Under the pieces are notes generated by a model. That model saw only the letters and a list, made by a program, of their open reading frames with translations. It searched no databases and was not told the DNA's origin. Below, piece after piece: positions 50,601 to 61,877 of a stretch of 64,000 nt of DNA; within the stretch, counting starts at the first letter, position 1, and every line of letters begins with the position of its first letter. The DNA comes from Trogon surrucura (taxonomy: Eukaryota; Chordata; Aves; Trogoniformes; Trogonidae), in the NCBI GenBank assembly GCA_020746105.1, contig CM036618.1:125107191-125171190 (forward strand), read 5' to 3'. A program made the position numbers and the translations under genes.

Positions 50601-52066
50601 AATTTCAGGAAGGAGACTTGCCAATGCTACAGTAATTTAAATTAGTACCACATGGCTTATAAGGCTGCTGCTAAATGAGTCTTTGGGGCAAAATCAGCTC
50701 TTTAAAGATCTTTAAACAACATCAGAGAAGCCAACCAAACTTTTTGTCTGGGAAGTTACAATTTATCAAAAATGTAATAAGCCATGGATGAAATATTCAT
50801 TGTAAGCAGCACATAATGTGGCCCATGAAATGACATTTTAGCATCCCTCACTGTGCTCACACTGAAGCTTGCTGACAGCACAGGGTAACGCCCCGTTGAT
50901 GTGTTACAGTCCCATCTACACAGCGCTTGGCAGTACTCTAACTTGATACGCTCCAGTCTGTGCCCTCACTGGCACTAAATCAGTCACCTTCAACATGGTT
51001 CAAGTTTCTTTGCTGTAGATGTTTTACCTTCCCAGTATTATTAACTTGGAAAGCAACTGGGGAGAGGAATCACTTCCTGGATACACACACGTGGCACACC
51101 CTTGTGATAAATTTCTGATCACCAGGAAAGCGATCGTTGCTGCTGGTGATCTCCAGGCAGCACGAGTTGTAGAAATTTAACAACTGGAGACTCTTTAACC
51201 TTGATGTAGTATAAACAAGAGTACATTAGCACCTCCTATAGGAAAATCTGGATGAACACCAGACATAAAAATAACAAAATAATAGATTCATCTTCCTGCA
51301 GCTAAAGATAAATATTAAATAATCCTATCTGCTTCTGGCTGAAAATTAATTTCTTCTAAGGCAAATAGTGTAATACGTATATGCGTTTCAACTCCCACTT
51401 GGCAAAAAGCCTATTTTCAGTATGCAGTACATAGACTTTTGAAATACTAGAACTGCGTTCATCACAGACACTTAAACAAATAAAATTTTCTTCCTTCGGG
51501 TACCAATTCACTGTGGTCTAATAAAAAAATATATTTTAGAGCATCAGTATTCCCACCAAATCCAAATATCCAGACCAAATGGAAAAGCTTTTTTTCTTTT
51601 TTCTAACCTTACCTTTTCTTCTTTGCAATCCAAATATTAGCTTGCACCAGAAGGGAAGTATCATTACTTTAAAACAGCCACATATCTGAGAGCTGGCTCT
51701 GAAGAAGCTACCCTGAGTGCCATATACAGCCTTGTCACAGCACCACAACACACCTTCACCCAAGCGTTGCTTCTAGCTCCTTCAGAACAGTTCCGGTATC
51801 TCTGCACAGAAACACATTATGCTGTTTAGACATAATTAAAGCGCTAGATTTACACAAGTATCAGGAACTTCAGCATGACAGATGTTTCATGTGTGTTTAT
51901 GTACTTATGCCTAATATATTCAAATCAGTCCAGAAAACCCCTCCAGGATGGTTATCTTTGGGCATCCAAATAACTCTGCAAGACAGGACCAAAACTGACT
52001 GCCCATTTTTGTATGAGAAATGTATATCACAGAATGTTAGGGATTGGAAGGGACCTCGAAAGATCA

Positions 52067-52177
52067 TAGAATCATAGAATGGCCTGGGCTGGAAGGGACC
52101 TCAGAGATAATTTTAATCCAACCTCCCTGTTGTGGGCAGGGACGCCACCTCTCGACTAGGTCAGGCAACACGTGAGA
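52067..52177 (-). mobile_element. Headless copy of the CR1-tailed SINE, nested in a CR1 3' UTR
   Basis: The copy carries the SINE body (GTGTTGCCTGACCTAG on the minus strand), the CR1-like region and two ATTCTATG-type octamers. It begins just 3' of the tRNA-like head, so box A and box B are absent. The bases ATCA flank both ends (52,063-52,066 and 52,178-52,181). Removing the insert rejoins the CR1 3' UTR to match the sister copy at 27,600, which confirms that it is a later insertion. It is almost identical to the SINE at 24,707 over their shared part. Confidence 0.85.
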
Positions 52178-52211
52178 ATCAAGTCCAATCCCCCTGCCAG
52201 TGCAGGAATGC

Positions 52212-53860
52212 CTAGATAATGCTACATAGGAACATGTCCAGGCAGGTCTTGAATGTCTCCAGAGAAGGAGACTCCACAGCCTCTCTGGGCAGCCTGTTCC
52301 AGGGCTCCGTCACCCTCACTGAGAAGAAGTTTCTTCTCGAGTTTAAGTGGAACCTCTTATGTTCCAGTTTCAGCCCATTACCCCTTGTCCTGTCGTTGGT
52401 TGTCACCAAGAAGAGCCTGGCTCCATCCTCCTGACACTCACCCTTGATATATTTGTAAACATTAATGAGGTCACCCCTCAGTCTCCTCTTCTCCAAACTA
52501 AAGAGCCTCAGCTCCCTCAGTCTTTTCTCATAAGGGAGATGCTCCACTCCCTTCATCATCCTAGTTGCCCTGTGCTGGACTCTCTCCAGCAGTTCCCTGT
52601 CTTTCTTGAACTGAGGGGCCCAGAACCGGACACAACATTCCAGATGGGGTCTCACCAGGGCAGAGTAGAGGGGAAGGAGAACCTCTCTTGACCTACTAAC
52701 CACCCCCCTTCTAATACACCCCAGGATGCCATTGGCCTTCCTGGCCACAAGGGCACACTGCTGGCTCATGGTCATCCTGCTGTCCACCAAGACTCCCAGG
52801 TCCCTTTCCCCTACACTACTCTCTAAGAAGTCATTCCCCAACTTATACTGGAACCTGGGGTTGTTCCTACCCAGATGCAAGACCCTACACTTTCCCTTGT
52901 TATATTTCATTAAATTTTTCCCCGCCCAACTCTCCAGCCTGTCCAGGTCTCACTGGATGGCAGCACAGCCTTCTGGCCTGTCAGCCACTCCTCCCAGCTT
53001 GGTGTCATCAGCAAACTTGCTGATAGTACTCTCTAGTCCCTCATCCAAGTCATCAATGAATATATTGAATAATACTGGTCCCAGTACCGACCCTTGAGGG
53101 ACTCCACTGGATACAGGTCTCCAACCAGACTCCGCCCCATTGACCACGACTCTTTGGCTTCTTCCCCTTAGCCAGTTCACAGTCCACCTCACTACCCGAG
53201 AGTCTAGACCACACTTCTGCAGTTTAGCAGCAAGGATGCTGTGGGAGACTGTGTCAAATGCTTTACTGAAGTCAAGGTAGACCACATCCACCGCTCTGCC
53301 AGCATCTATCCACCTTGTTACATCCTCATCAAAGGCTATGAGGTTAGTCAAGCACGACTTCCCCTTGGTGAAGCCATGTTGACTGTCTCTAATGACCCTC
53401 TTATCCTTGATATGCCTTGAGATGGCACCAAGGATAAGTCGTTCCATCACTTTCCCAGGGATGGAGGTAAGGCTGACCGGTCTATAGTTACCTGGGTCCT
53501 CCTTCTTGCCCTTTTTGAAGACTGGAGTGACATTTGCTTCCCTCCAGTCCTCAGGCACCTCTCCCGTCTCCCAAGACTTGGCAAAGATGATGGAGAGTGG
53601 TCTAGCAATGACATCAGCCAGCTCCCTCAGCACCCGTGGATGCATCCCATCTGGACCCATGGATTTATGGATGTCCAGATTGCTTAATTGGTCCCTAACC
53701 CAGTTCTCATCAACTAAAGCAAACTCCTCCACTGCCCTGACTTCCTCTGGGGCCTCAGGGGAATGGGGCTCCTCAGGACAGCCTCCGGCAGAGTAGACAG
53801 AGATAAAGAAGGCATTCAGTAACTCTGCCTTCTCTGTATCATGCAGCACTCTTAATTTAT
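52212..53860 (-). pseudogene. CR1 ORF2 reverse transcriptase and C-terminal region, one in-frame stop
   Basis: The frame encodes the CR1 LINE reverse transcriptase, which copies element RNA at the target site. Visible parts in order are [16 protein letters not shown] and [19 protein letters not shown]; motif [15 protein letters not shown] (about 53,240-53,285); motif [11 protein letters not shown] (about 53,078-53,107); and motif C FADD (about 53,003-53,015), with both catalytic Asp present. The C-terminal region then includes [25 protein letters not shown] and a normal stop at 52,212. A single TGA at 52,950-52,952, where CR1 normally has Arg just after CAAIQ, breaks the frame. Reading continues in the same frame on both sides, so there is no frameshift. 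The N-terminal endonuclease is missing through 5' truncation, so the copy cannot be autonomous. Confidence 0.9.
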
Positions 53861-56800
53861 TCATTACTTGAGAAAGGATGGGAGAGCAGAGTAGTCCAAA
53901 CTGAAAGTTTGACAACTCAGTCTTGACTCTGATACAAACACCTCTGCTGCCCAGCACCTTTGTCACTTTTGCTGCAAAATGCTCAGAAAATGCCACCCCT
54001 GTGTGAGAACGGCTGTGCCGTACACTCCTCACGTGCTCTTCTCACACTTGTGACTTCCCAGTGGAGGTATTTAGACAGAAAGCCTGAGGTGCCAGGACAT
54101 TCTGCAGGATTGTCAGCTCCTTGGTAACACACATACTGCTCTACCCCTTCCCCACCCAAACCTTCTTCTGTTCCAGAAACACATCCGATTGTCTCTGACA
54201 ACATCCACCACATAGCTTCTTCCCCACTGCATATTTTAAGCATTTTTATCCTCTCAACTATTTAAAAAAAAAAAAAAAAATCCCTCCCCATCCTTGAAGC
54301 CCTCAGGAGCAATGGGTGAACTGCTCATCACTCGAGGTTTGAGATCCCAGATACCTTTCCAGACCCACATACTCTTGCCCATGCAAGCATGCAAATTTAC
54401 ATTTATTAGCATATTCTTCATTATAGACTATTTTGTGGTCCAGCCGGGTCTCCGTCAGGAAATTTGTGGCACAGTTTTTTTTTCTCTGAAAACTTTTTGA
54501 GCTATCTTTACCTCAGTATCTTACCCAGGACCTATCTGGTAGTGTACAAACTAGCTGCTCTGATCCAGGATGCACAGATAAGATATTAGACCTAGCTGCC
54601 ATGGTGACTGATGTTGTAAGAATATCCAAGCCAGCTATACTGATAGATGGGTTAAATATATGGCTGCACTATACCTGGATTGCAATCTGTTAGGATGAGG
54701 ATGCAAATAAGGACCAGCGAGCGTAATTCAGTTTGGAAAGTTAAAAAAAAAAAGCCACAACACAAAAGAGTCTGCATAAAACCAACATTATGAAACTCTA
54801 TTGGTCTCATATGTTAAGAAGGCATATTTTTTATTTTGTATCTTTCTGGTATGGCAACTATATCTGGTACAGTTATGCATGTGAGGAGATGACAAATATG
54901 TAAATTGCAGAGGTAAAGAGAAGGAGGAATCCAGTCCTTAGCAAACGTAACATGACAGAAAGCATTTGTTGCTGCTGCTGAAATTCGTGTATCCAAGCAT
55001 TCTGTGAAGTCTAACGTGATCTTAGCCTGCATGCTGCCTTGGAAACTAGTGGTCAGATACTCTCAGCAGTGGGCATAACCAGCTAGAACATTTCGATTAG
55101 ATGAAATTTCATGGAACTGAAATATTTCACACACTGGTTTCAGGGAATTTCTCTCAAGGACTGAAAGAGAGAGAACACTCCTTGAAAAAAAAAAACAAAA
55201 ACCCACAACAAAAAACCCCCACACAAACCCCAAACATATCCTGGTGGCTTGGGCAAGAGGATGTTCCGGCTCCAGAATCAAATACTTGCTGGACCAAGCC
55301 ATCTGGAATTAAATCAATTGCACTTGAAGCCAACAACAGGCAAGCCATGCTGCTAATAAAGAACATAGTCAAAAAATTTAACTTTGTGTGTATATATATA
55401 TATATGAAAAGGAAGCATGTCTGTTATTTTTTTTAGTGTTGTATGACTCTCTTAGTTGCAACCTTGAAGCCTTGATAATTCAAATAAAATTTGTCCATTT
55501 GCCCAGAAGCAAAGCACTCGGGTTACAAAAGCTACTTGTACCGAGCTTTTCAGACAAAGGCTGGTTTACAAAGGATCTAAAACTACTGAAACATCAGGTA
55601 ACGAGGGTTTCACTTCCTAATAATCTTGCTTGGGAGAAGCAGAAGCTCATTTTCCTCAGATAGAATTTTAAGGTTAGAGGCTGAACAAAGACTATCATTA
55701 TTGTAGGCATAATAGAACCAAATTAGCAAGGAGAAAAAGTATGGGTGCCATTAGACGTATTTCCACAAGTCCTACCTCAGTAGTCCGAGAACTGGAGTTC
55801 AGAAAGCAAGCTTGGTAGGTAGGATGGCTGAGAAACACCGCCAAATATTGCCTTCCATCCAACCAGCAATGAGTACGTACACCAGGTGTGGACTTTCTGC
55901 ATGTCTACAAACCTAAACAGCCATTTCCAAAATGTGAAAAGCAATTTAGCTTTGGGCATACTCTGAGATTACAGAGAATGGCACATTTTCAAAAGGTCCC
56001 TTTCAAGCCGTTGAGCTGCCACTGCAGCTCCCTCATCTTGGCACCGCAAAGTGCCACAGCCAGGGTCCCGGCAACGGGTCAAACTGGGATTGCAATGGCT
56101 AGAGCTTGCAAATCACCTGAGATTTCCCCCTTAAATTAATGCTCTTTATTAAAAATGTCTTTTCAATCACTCACATCTCTTCACACAGTGATATAAACAT
56201 TCCTGGGATTTCTCAAGGTCAGCTGGGCACGTGGATAACCCTTTCTCATATTTCAAAACCACCGAGATGACTAACTTCTATTTTTGTCTTTGGGCTCAAA
56301 GCAAAGCTGCCCTGTGGAAGTACCAGGTGGGTCACACTTTCCATTGGCAGGCATTAGCAGGTATTTTGTTTTCAGCACATTTGCATGGAAATGACCCTTT
56401 TGTTGTCATTTTGTTCCTTACAATTGCAATATCAGGCTCATAAACCCAAGCAATTCTTGAAAACAGATACGGACGCATTCCTGCAGAAAAAGTGCCACAT
56501 GCAACTAGAAATGCAATTATTACTTCTTGTTCTCCAACAGCTGCGGAGGCTTCCACCTACTACTTTTGCAGCAATTGTGTTTTTACACTTTCTGATTTAA
56601 TACTCTAATATATTATATGTTACCTCCCATGTATTTAAACTGTACTTAAAAGCATGCTAAGAACTGGTAATTCTTTAATGGTTGTTCACTTACAAGCGAT
56701 TGTGGGTCATTACACAATCATTTAAAGGGCATTAATGAGAACCATTTAATGGTTTTAGTAGAATATCATTGTAAGGGACAGGGGAAAAGTTACTGGCTGT

Positions 56801-59800
56801 AAATTTTTATGACCATTTCTTACAAAACGTATTACTTTAAAGATTTATGTACGTAACAATGAGTACAATAAAAGCCATGCTAAAAATAATTTGAAATCAA
56901 AGTAATGCATATAAATAAGGTCCTACTTGCTGCAGTTTTGCATGCAGTCAGATTTTCTTTCTTCTAGGTACCTTACGACTTGCAGTGCAGCTTCAGATCT
57001 CCTTTATGAAAAGTCAGAGCAGAAAAAAAATTCACTCAGGTCTACATTTTAACAAAGCATAAATTGTCCTTTGTATTTGAAACTTTATATACAAAACAAT
57101 GAGTGAAAAGTAAAAATAAAGTCAGTATTTTTTCCGTTTCTCTCAGATACGGCACAATAAGACAGCTTTTTACCAGAATGTAAGGAGAATAACTTTTATA
57201 AAGCATCTGAACCGTACATTTAGTTGGCTTTTTATAAATAGAAAATAAAGGAGAAGTCTGCACACCAAAATTAAAAGCTTGACTATCTCCCCACAGGGAA
57301 ATCCTTTATTACTATACTAGACTAGAGCATACCTTCAAAACTAGAGAAACTTATTGTGAAAACTATTCACATGGATGCATTAACCTTATTAAAGTGCTTT
57401 AATAACAAAACAGTCATCATATTATGCCTAGTTTTGTCCATTTGTGATTCGCATGGAATACATAATGAGGAAGACAATGCCCTTTTTTCCCCAGTATTCT
57501 TGCATAAGTAGAAGAATATTTCTAATTAAAAAGGCAGAGTTAGTACAGCACATGAATTGAACTGAACCATATCTCTAGAAATGCTGATATTTTTACTGTT
57601 TGCATTAAGTAAGGATTGTATTTCTCTCTGAATCTGGACCAGTACCCATTACCAATAAGATTAAGATTTAAGATAACTTGGTCAAAAGATGGTGAATTAT
57701 AACTTTTAATTAAAACGTAGAAAATAGTTTCTTTAAAATAAACATGGTAATACTTTCAAGATCATTAAATTTTTATGTAATGAACAACAAAACCAACCTG
57801 AATATTTTAAAGCATGACATCATAAAGCCAAGGAAAGAGGATATTTTGAAACTTCTCAGTGCAGAAAAACAAGCAATGCACTTAACCTGTAGCTTTTTAT
57901 TAATCATCTTTGGAAACACCGCTGTTCTTTCACAATGACATTTAGCCTTATTCTACTTCTCCAAAACCCAGTTTAAATTTTAACTGAGATGGCACAGATA
58001 TCAGGATGAGGATTGAGGGCATGGTTATCATTACTATGTTTGCTCCACTTACTATTCTACTGGTTTGGTCCTGGTTTGATATGCCTGAAGAAATTCAGGA
58101 CCTAGACTGATCCGATTTGCTTCCGTGTTTGAAATTGCACAGAGAAATGTTACTAATGATCAATATATGAAATGGCAGTCGTCTCACATTTATTATGATA
58201 AACACACTACTGACTTCTCACCAATTCTTACTGCTCTACATCCTTTTAGTTGCCAAATCCCCGCTTAACACAAGACCAGAATCTAACCGATTTTAAATAT
58301 TGTAAAATATTGCAAGGGAAACGTAGGGTCTGTGAAAGTCGGGAACTGAAGTCTTGAAGCAGATGAGAGGAAGCCAGTCAAAACTCCCACGCAATTTGGC
58401 AACATAAGACTTGATTATATGTGCCAGAAGATGCATCTATATATCCCAGACTCTGCCATGTTACTCTGTTTCTTGAACTCTGGTGAACAAAAACCACCCC
58501 ACACCTGATCGTGGCATGGCCATAGAGTAGGGACTGACAGGACAAGATCAAATCCACTTCTACCTTCAGCCTGAATGGGGATTAAAAACCTGAGTCTCTG
58601 AAAACAAAAGGGCGATACACTAAAATCGATGAGCCACTTCATTCCCTGGTTTTGTGATCTGCTCGTTATTTGCATTTTTTAACTCTCTCCCATTTTATTT
58701 TTCACTGGATATTAATCACTGCTAAGTACATTTTCCCATACCAATTCTTCACCCCATCAGAAAGCACCTGCACTCAGAGCACAAAATTAAGAGATTCATA
58801 AAAACCAAGGAATGAAATGGCACATTGGTTTAGTGTGTCAGTCTTTCACCTCCAGAAATATAGGACTGTGAAAGAGGAAGAGAGGTAAAGAGAACAAGAA
58901 GCAGAAATTTAAAGAGAATAACATGGACACAGAAAGGAAGAGAAGATGTAGATGTGCAAATGTAACTGAAAACTGAAGAGCATAAACAGAGGTTGGGTGA
59001 ACGTAACATTAGGTATTACATAGTTATTTTCTTTACACACCTCCACACATTGGCATGTGGTACAGCACACACTAACATGAAGAGAAAGCTGAAGGCAATG
59101 CTCTGAAATTGTTCATTTTTTCTATAGCCCTTCTGAAAAAAGAAAAGGAAATTAAACGCCATAAATATATTCAAACAAAGATTTGATTTACAGTAAGAAA
59201 AGCAAATAAATTGTGAGTAACAATTTGAGGTTGTGGAGGTCTCCAAACACTACATGATTTTTATTTGTCACATGTGTTGCAGTACCTAGATTCACAGAAG
59301 TAGACTCAGAACAGAGATTCTGCTTAGGGTTTTTTGGTTTCGTTTGGGTTGTGTTTGTTTGTTGGGTTTTTTTTTAAGATATTCTGCTTATGTTCAGCTT
59401 CCTTCCTCTCCTTAAAAAACAGCAATGGGGACTGCACAGGCACCTTGGTAATTACAATCCTGGGAGTCCAATAATTGCAAAACAATACGGTATCTTACAA
59501 CTATTGACCTTACGCACAAAAATAACAGTTCTTCAGAGCTTTTTGAATATAATTAAATATTTACTGATGACCCTTTGGCTGGTCATACAAGTACAGACAA
59601 ATGTCTGCAACTAACCTTGAGATGGGTAGTATCCTAAAAACTTTATTTCACGGGATGCAATGAAAGGGAGAAGTTGTTTATGCAAGAAATACATCCCCAT
59701 TTTAAAATATCTTAGTCCAGTGGGAAAATTCCTACTTTTCATGTATATATAGACACATACACAACTTTAATCCACTACCTTGTCACTCCCTAAAATGATT

Positions 59801-61125
59801 TCAAATAGCTGTTATATTCAAGAAAGCTGTCTACATTCTGGGTTTCCCTTCTGGTTGTGCAGAAACAGTTAACTGAGAATGGATGAAAAATTAACAATGG
59901 AATTTCGAGATAATTCATATTTTCAAAGTGTCGAAGTTTAAAAACACCTGCAAATGACAGAAAAATGAAAATAGCAGTTAAAAGTAGCTGACAAAAACTG
60001 AGGAGGAATTGCCCAGAGCCTGAGAGAGCTAAAGGAATGTTTAAGGCAGCACAGATACATCGAACTTCACTGATCTGATCCATTAAATTATCTTAAATTA
60101 AAAGATGGCCAGTGCCTTGGAAAAGTGATTTGGGATAAATAGCGACTTACAAATTGTCATTTTAGAACTATAGCTGCACATCCAAACCCAACCATCCAGA
60201 GGTGTGTGCCCAAGACTTGACATAGAAAAAGAGGGTGTTGAATGAGGAAAGTGTTTCCTGAAAGATACTTTTTAGGGGTACCAATTGCTTGAGAAGTACA
60301 GTGGAGCTACACACCAGACACATCAGTCCTCATGCTGTAGAGGCTTTCACTTTTTCCTCACATTTCCCAAATTGGAAACAGCATCTTTCAGCATTAATTA
60401 CAAAGATACTTGAATTTAGCACTGTGCAGCTGATGGCAGGACAGCCAAGTTTGTAGTCCTGATCTGTGAAGTTAGGAAAGGGTGTAATTCCACATGATCA
60501 CAACTTCACTCCTCTACCTGGCTGTGGATTTCAGATGTGAAAATATCCTGTTAAGAAACGTTTGGGTTTTTTTTTTTCCCCACAGAAAATACAGAACCCA
60601 AGCTGTTAACTTCTGATCTATAGGGTCACTGAAAGACAACAGGGGCACTTACTGCACCCAAGAAGATTCAGAGATACTTCATCAGGGCATTCTGCTGATC
60701 AATAAAAACTATTTTAAGATAAAACAGCAATGAAAGACAGTTAGAAGAAGCTTAATAAACAGCTTGTATTACAGACTGTAAAGTTTCCATGGTGGGGAAC
60801 TCATTGCATCAATGGACAGAAAGCCTAGCACACACTGGAGCCCAGGCTCTGTCCGGCTCCTAGCTGTCACTAGAAGAGGGGAACAGCTGTTGCACTACCC
60901 AGGGACACAGGTCACCGCTGTTGTTCTGACATGCTAGCTTCTTTTGGGAAAGAATCATTGTGACTTCTCTGAGAAGTTTATAAGCTAAGAAGTTAGGAAG
61001 GTGAGGACCTTTCAAGCAGCAGCATACCCCAATCATTTTTGATGCACATGCAGCAATCAGGGTACATATGGTGATTAAACCAGGCTTTTAGAAGGGTCTG
61101 CACGAAAATCTAGCAAGACAAGTAG
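53861..61125. other. Unique non-coding DNA, no gene recognised
   Basis: The open frame of the CR1 at 52,028 runs on by chance to about 54,032 into this flank. Elsewhere there is an A run at about 54,263-54,280, an A/C-rich tract at about 55,184-55,232, a (TG)(TA)n run at about 55,386-55,405 and a G/T-rich tract at about 59,326-59,376. A block at about 56,670-56,790 with repeated CATTTAA/CATTAATG cores could be regulatory. No gene is supported. Confidence 0.5.
55386..55405. repeat. TG/TA simple repeat
   Basis: TGTGTG passes directly into a (TA)n run. It is an ordinary microsatellite. Confidence 0.75.
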
Positions 61126-61848
61126 GAAAAATCCCTGCCTTTTGCTGCTCTTTCCAACACTAATTGGAGACACCATGGCAAAATCCATAACAAAACAGGT
61201 ACAGTTCTACAGAACAGGTACAGTGCTCTGGAAGAGGAGAGCCATGGAAAAGAAGAGGTGAATGAATGTGGAGACGTAAGGTTGACTTCGCTGACCAAGT
61301 CAGACCCATGCATCAGGACTAGTTCAACTAAAAAGAAAAGGAGGGTAGTTGTCATTGGTGACTCCATCCTGAGGGGAACAGAGGGTCCCATTTGCCGTCC
61401 AGACCCAGTCCACAGGGAAGTCTGTTGCCTCCCTGGAGCTCGGATTAGGGACATTACTAAAAAACTTCCCAGTCTGGTGAGTCCCACTGATTATTACCCA
61501 TTGTTGATTGTCCAGGCTGGCAGTGATGAGATCAATCATAGAAGTACTCAGAGAATTAAAAAGGACTTTAAGTTGTTAGGCCAGGTGATCAAAGGATCGG
61601 GGGCACAGGTAGTTTTCTCATCTATCCCTTTAGTAGGTGACAGGAATAGTGAAAGGAAAAGAAAAGTACATGCAGTTAATACATGGCTCAAAGACTGGTG
61701 CCTCCAGCATCGTTTTGGGTATTATGATCACAGGGAAGTTTATGCAGTACTGGGCATGAGAGATATAGATGGTGTAGAGCTGTCTAAGAGAGGGAGGAGA
61801 ATACTTGCTGGAGAGTTGGCGGGATTAATAGATAGGGCTTTAAACTAA
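61126..61848 (+). CDS. CR1 ORF1 protein, C-terminal esterase-like domain (partial)
   Basis: The frame is open from 61,126 to the stop at 61,846-61,848, about 240 codons. CR1 ORF1 proteins bind element RNA and many carry a GDSL/SGNH esterase-like domain. Seen here in order are NRYSALEEES (linker); RRVVVIGDSILRG with the GDS nucleophile motif (about 61,342-61,380); LLIVQAGSDEI in place of the classical GxND block (about 61,500-61,530); GSGAQVVFSS; WLKDWC; and DGVELSKRGRRILAGELAGL (about 61,765-61,827). The usual catalytic His of the last block (DGxHL) is Glu here. The Ser remains, so the fold is probably kept but hydrolase activity is doubtful. The N-terminal part of ORF1 is lost by 5' truncation, and no start codon belonging to the element is present. 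Confidence 0.85.
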   Translation, partial: EKSLPFAALSNTNWRHHGKIHNKTGTVLQNRYSALEEESHGKEEVNECGDVRLTSLTKSDPCIRTSSTKKKRRVVVIGDSILRGTEGPICRPDPVHREVCCLPGARIRDITKKLPSLVSPTDYYPLLIVQAGSDEINHRSTQRIKKDFKLLGQVIKGSGAQVVFSSIPLVGDRNSERKRKVHAVNTWLKDWCLQHRFGYYDHREVYAVLGMRDIDGVELSKRGRRILAGELAGLIDRALN

Positions 61849-61877
61849 GTTGGAAGGGGGAAGGGGATAAAACCTGA

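Larger units (their letters stand above)
38969..52027. other. Unique non-coding DNA, no gene recognised
   Basis: About 13 kb without any gene or interspersed repeat that I can name. Minor items are an (AAAAC)n run at about 42,211-42,234, an A run at about 49,981-50,000 and a candidate regulatory block at 44,370-44,620. Frames of 80 to 120 codons (for example 40,532-40,894, 43,798-44,139 and 45,654-45,998) have no family resemblance. Confidence 0.5.
52028..53860 (-). mobile_element. 5'-truncated CR1 LINE, about 1.7 kb without its nested SINE
   Basis: On the minus strand the element runs from about 53,860, near [16 protein letters not shown] in ORF2, through the whole reverse transcriptase and C-terminal region to a short 3' UTR. 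It ends at one TTCTGTGA octamer at about 52,028-52,036. The 3' UTR is interrupted by a SINE at 52,067-52,177. The 5' boundary is set by loss of similarity to the CR1 at 61,126-64,000 and is uncertain by some tens of bases. The intactness of the frame suggests a fairly young insertion. No target duplication was found, as is usual for CR1. Confidence 0.92.

Noticed and set aside
52219..53097. Plus-strand frames under the minus-strand CR1 (also 53,506-53,796)
   Set aside because: They are antisense shadows of CR1 ORF2.
53861..54032. N-terminal extension of the CR1 reverse transcriptase frame
   Set aside because: The frame is open but loses all similarity to the corresponding part of the other CR1, so it is flanking DNA read through by chance.
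61110..61487. Minus-strand frames under the plus-strand CR1 (also 62,259-62,765 and 62,783-63,305)
   Set aside because: They are antisense shadows of the CR1 coding frames.
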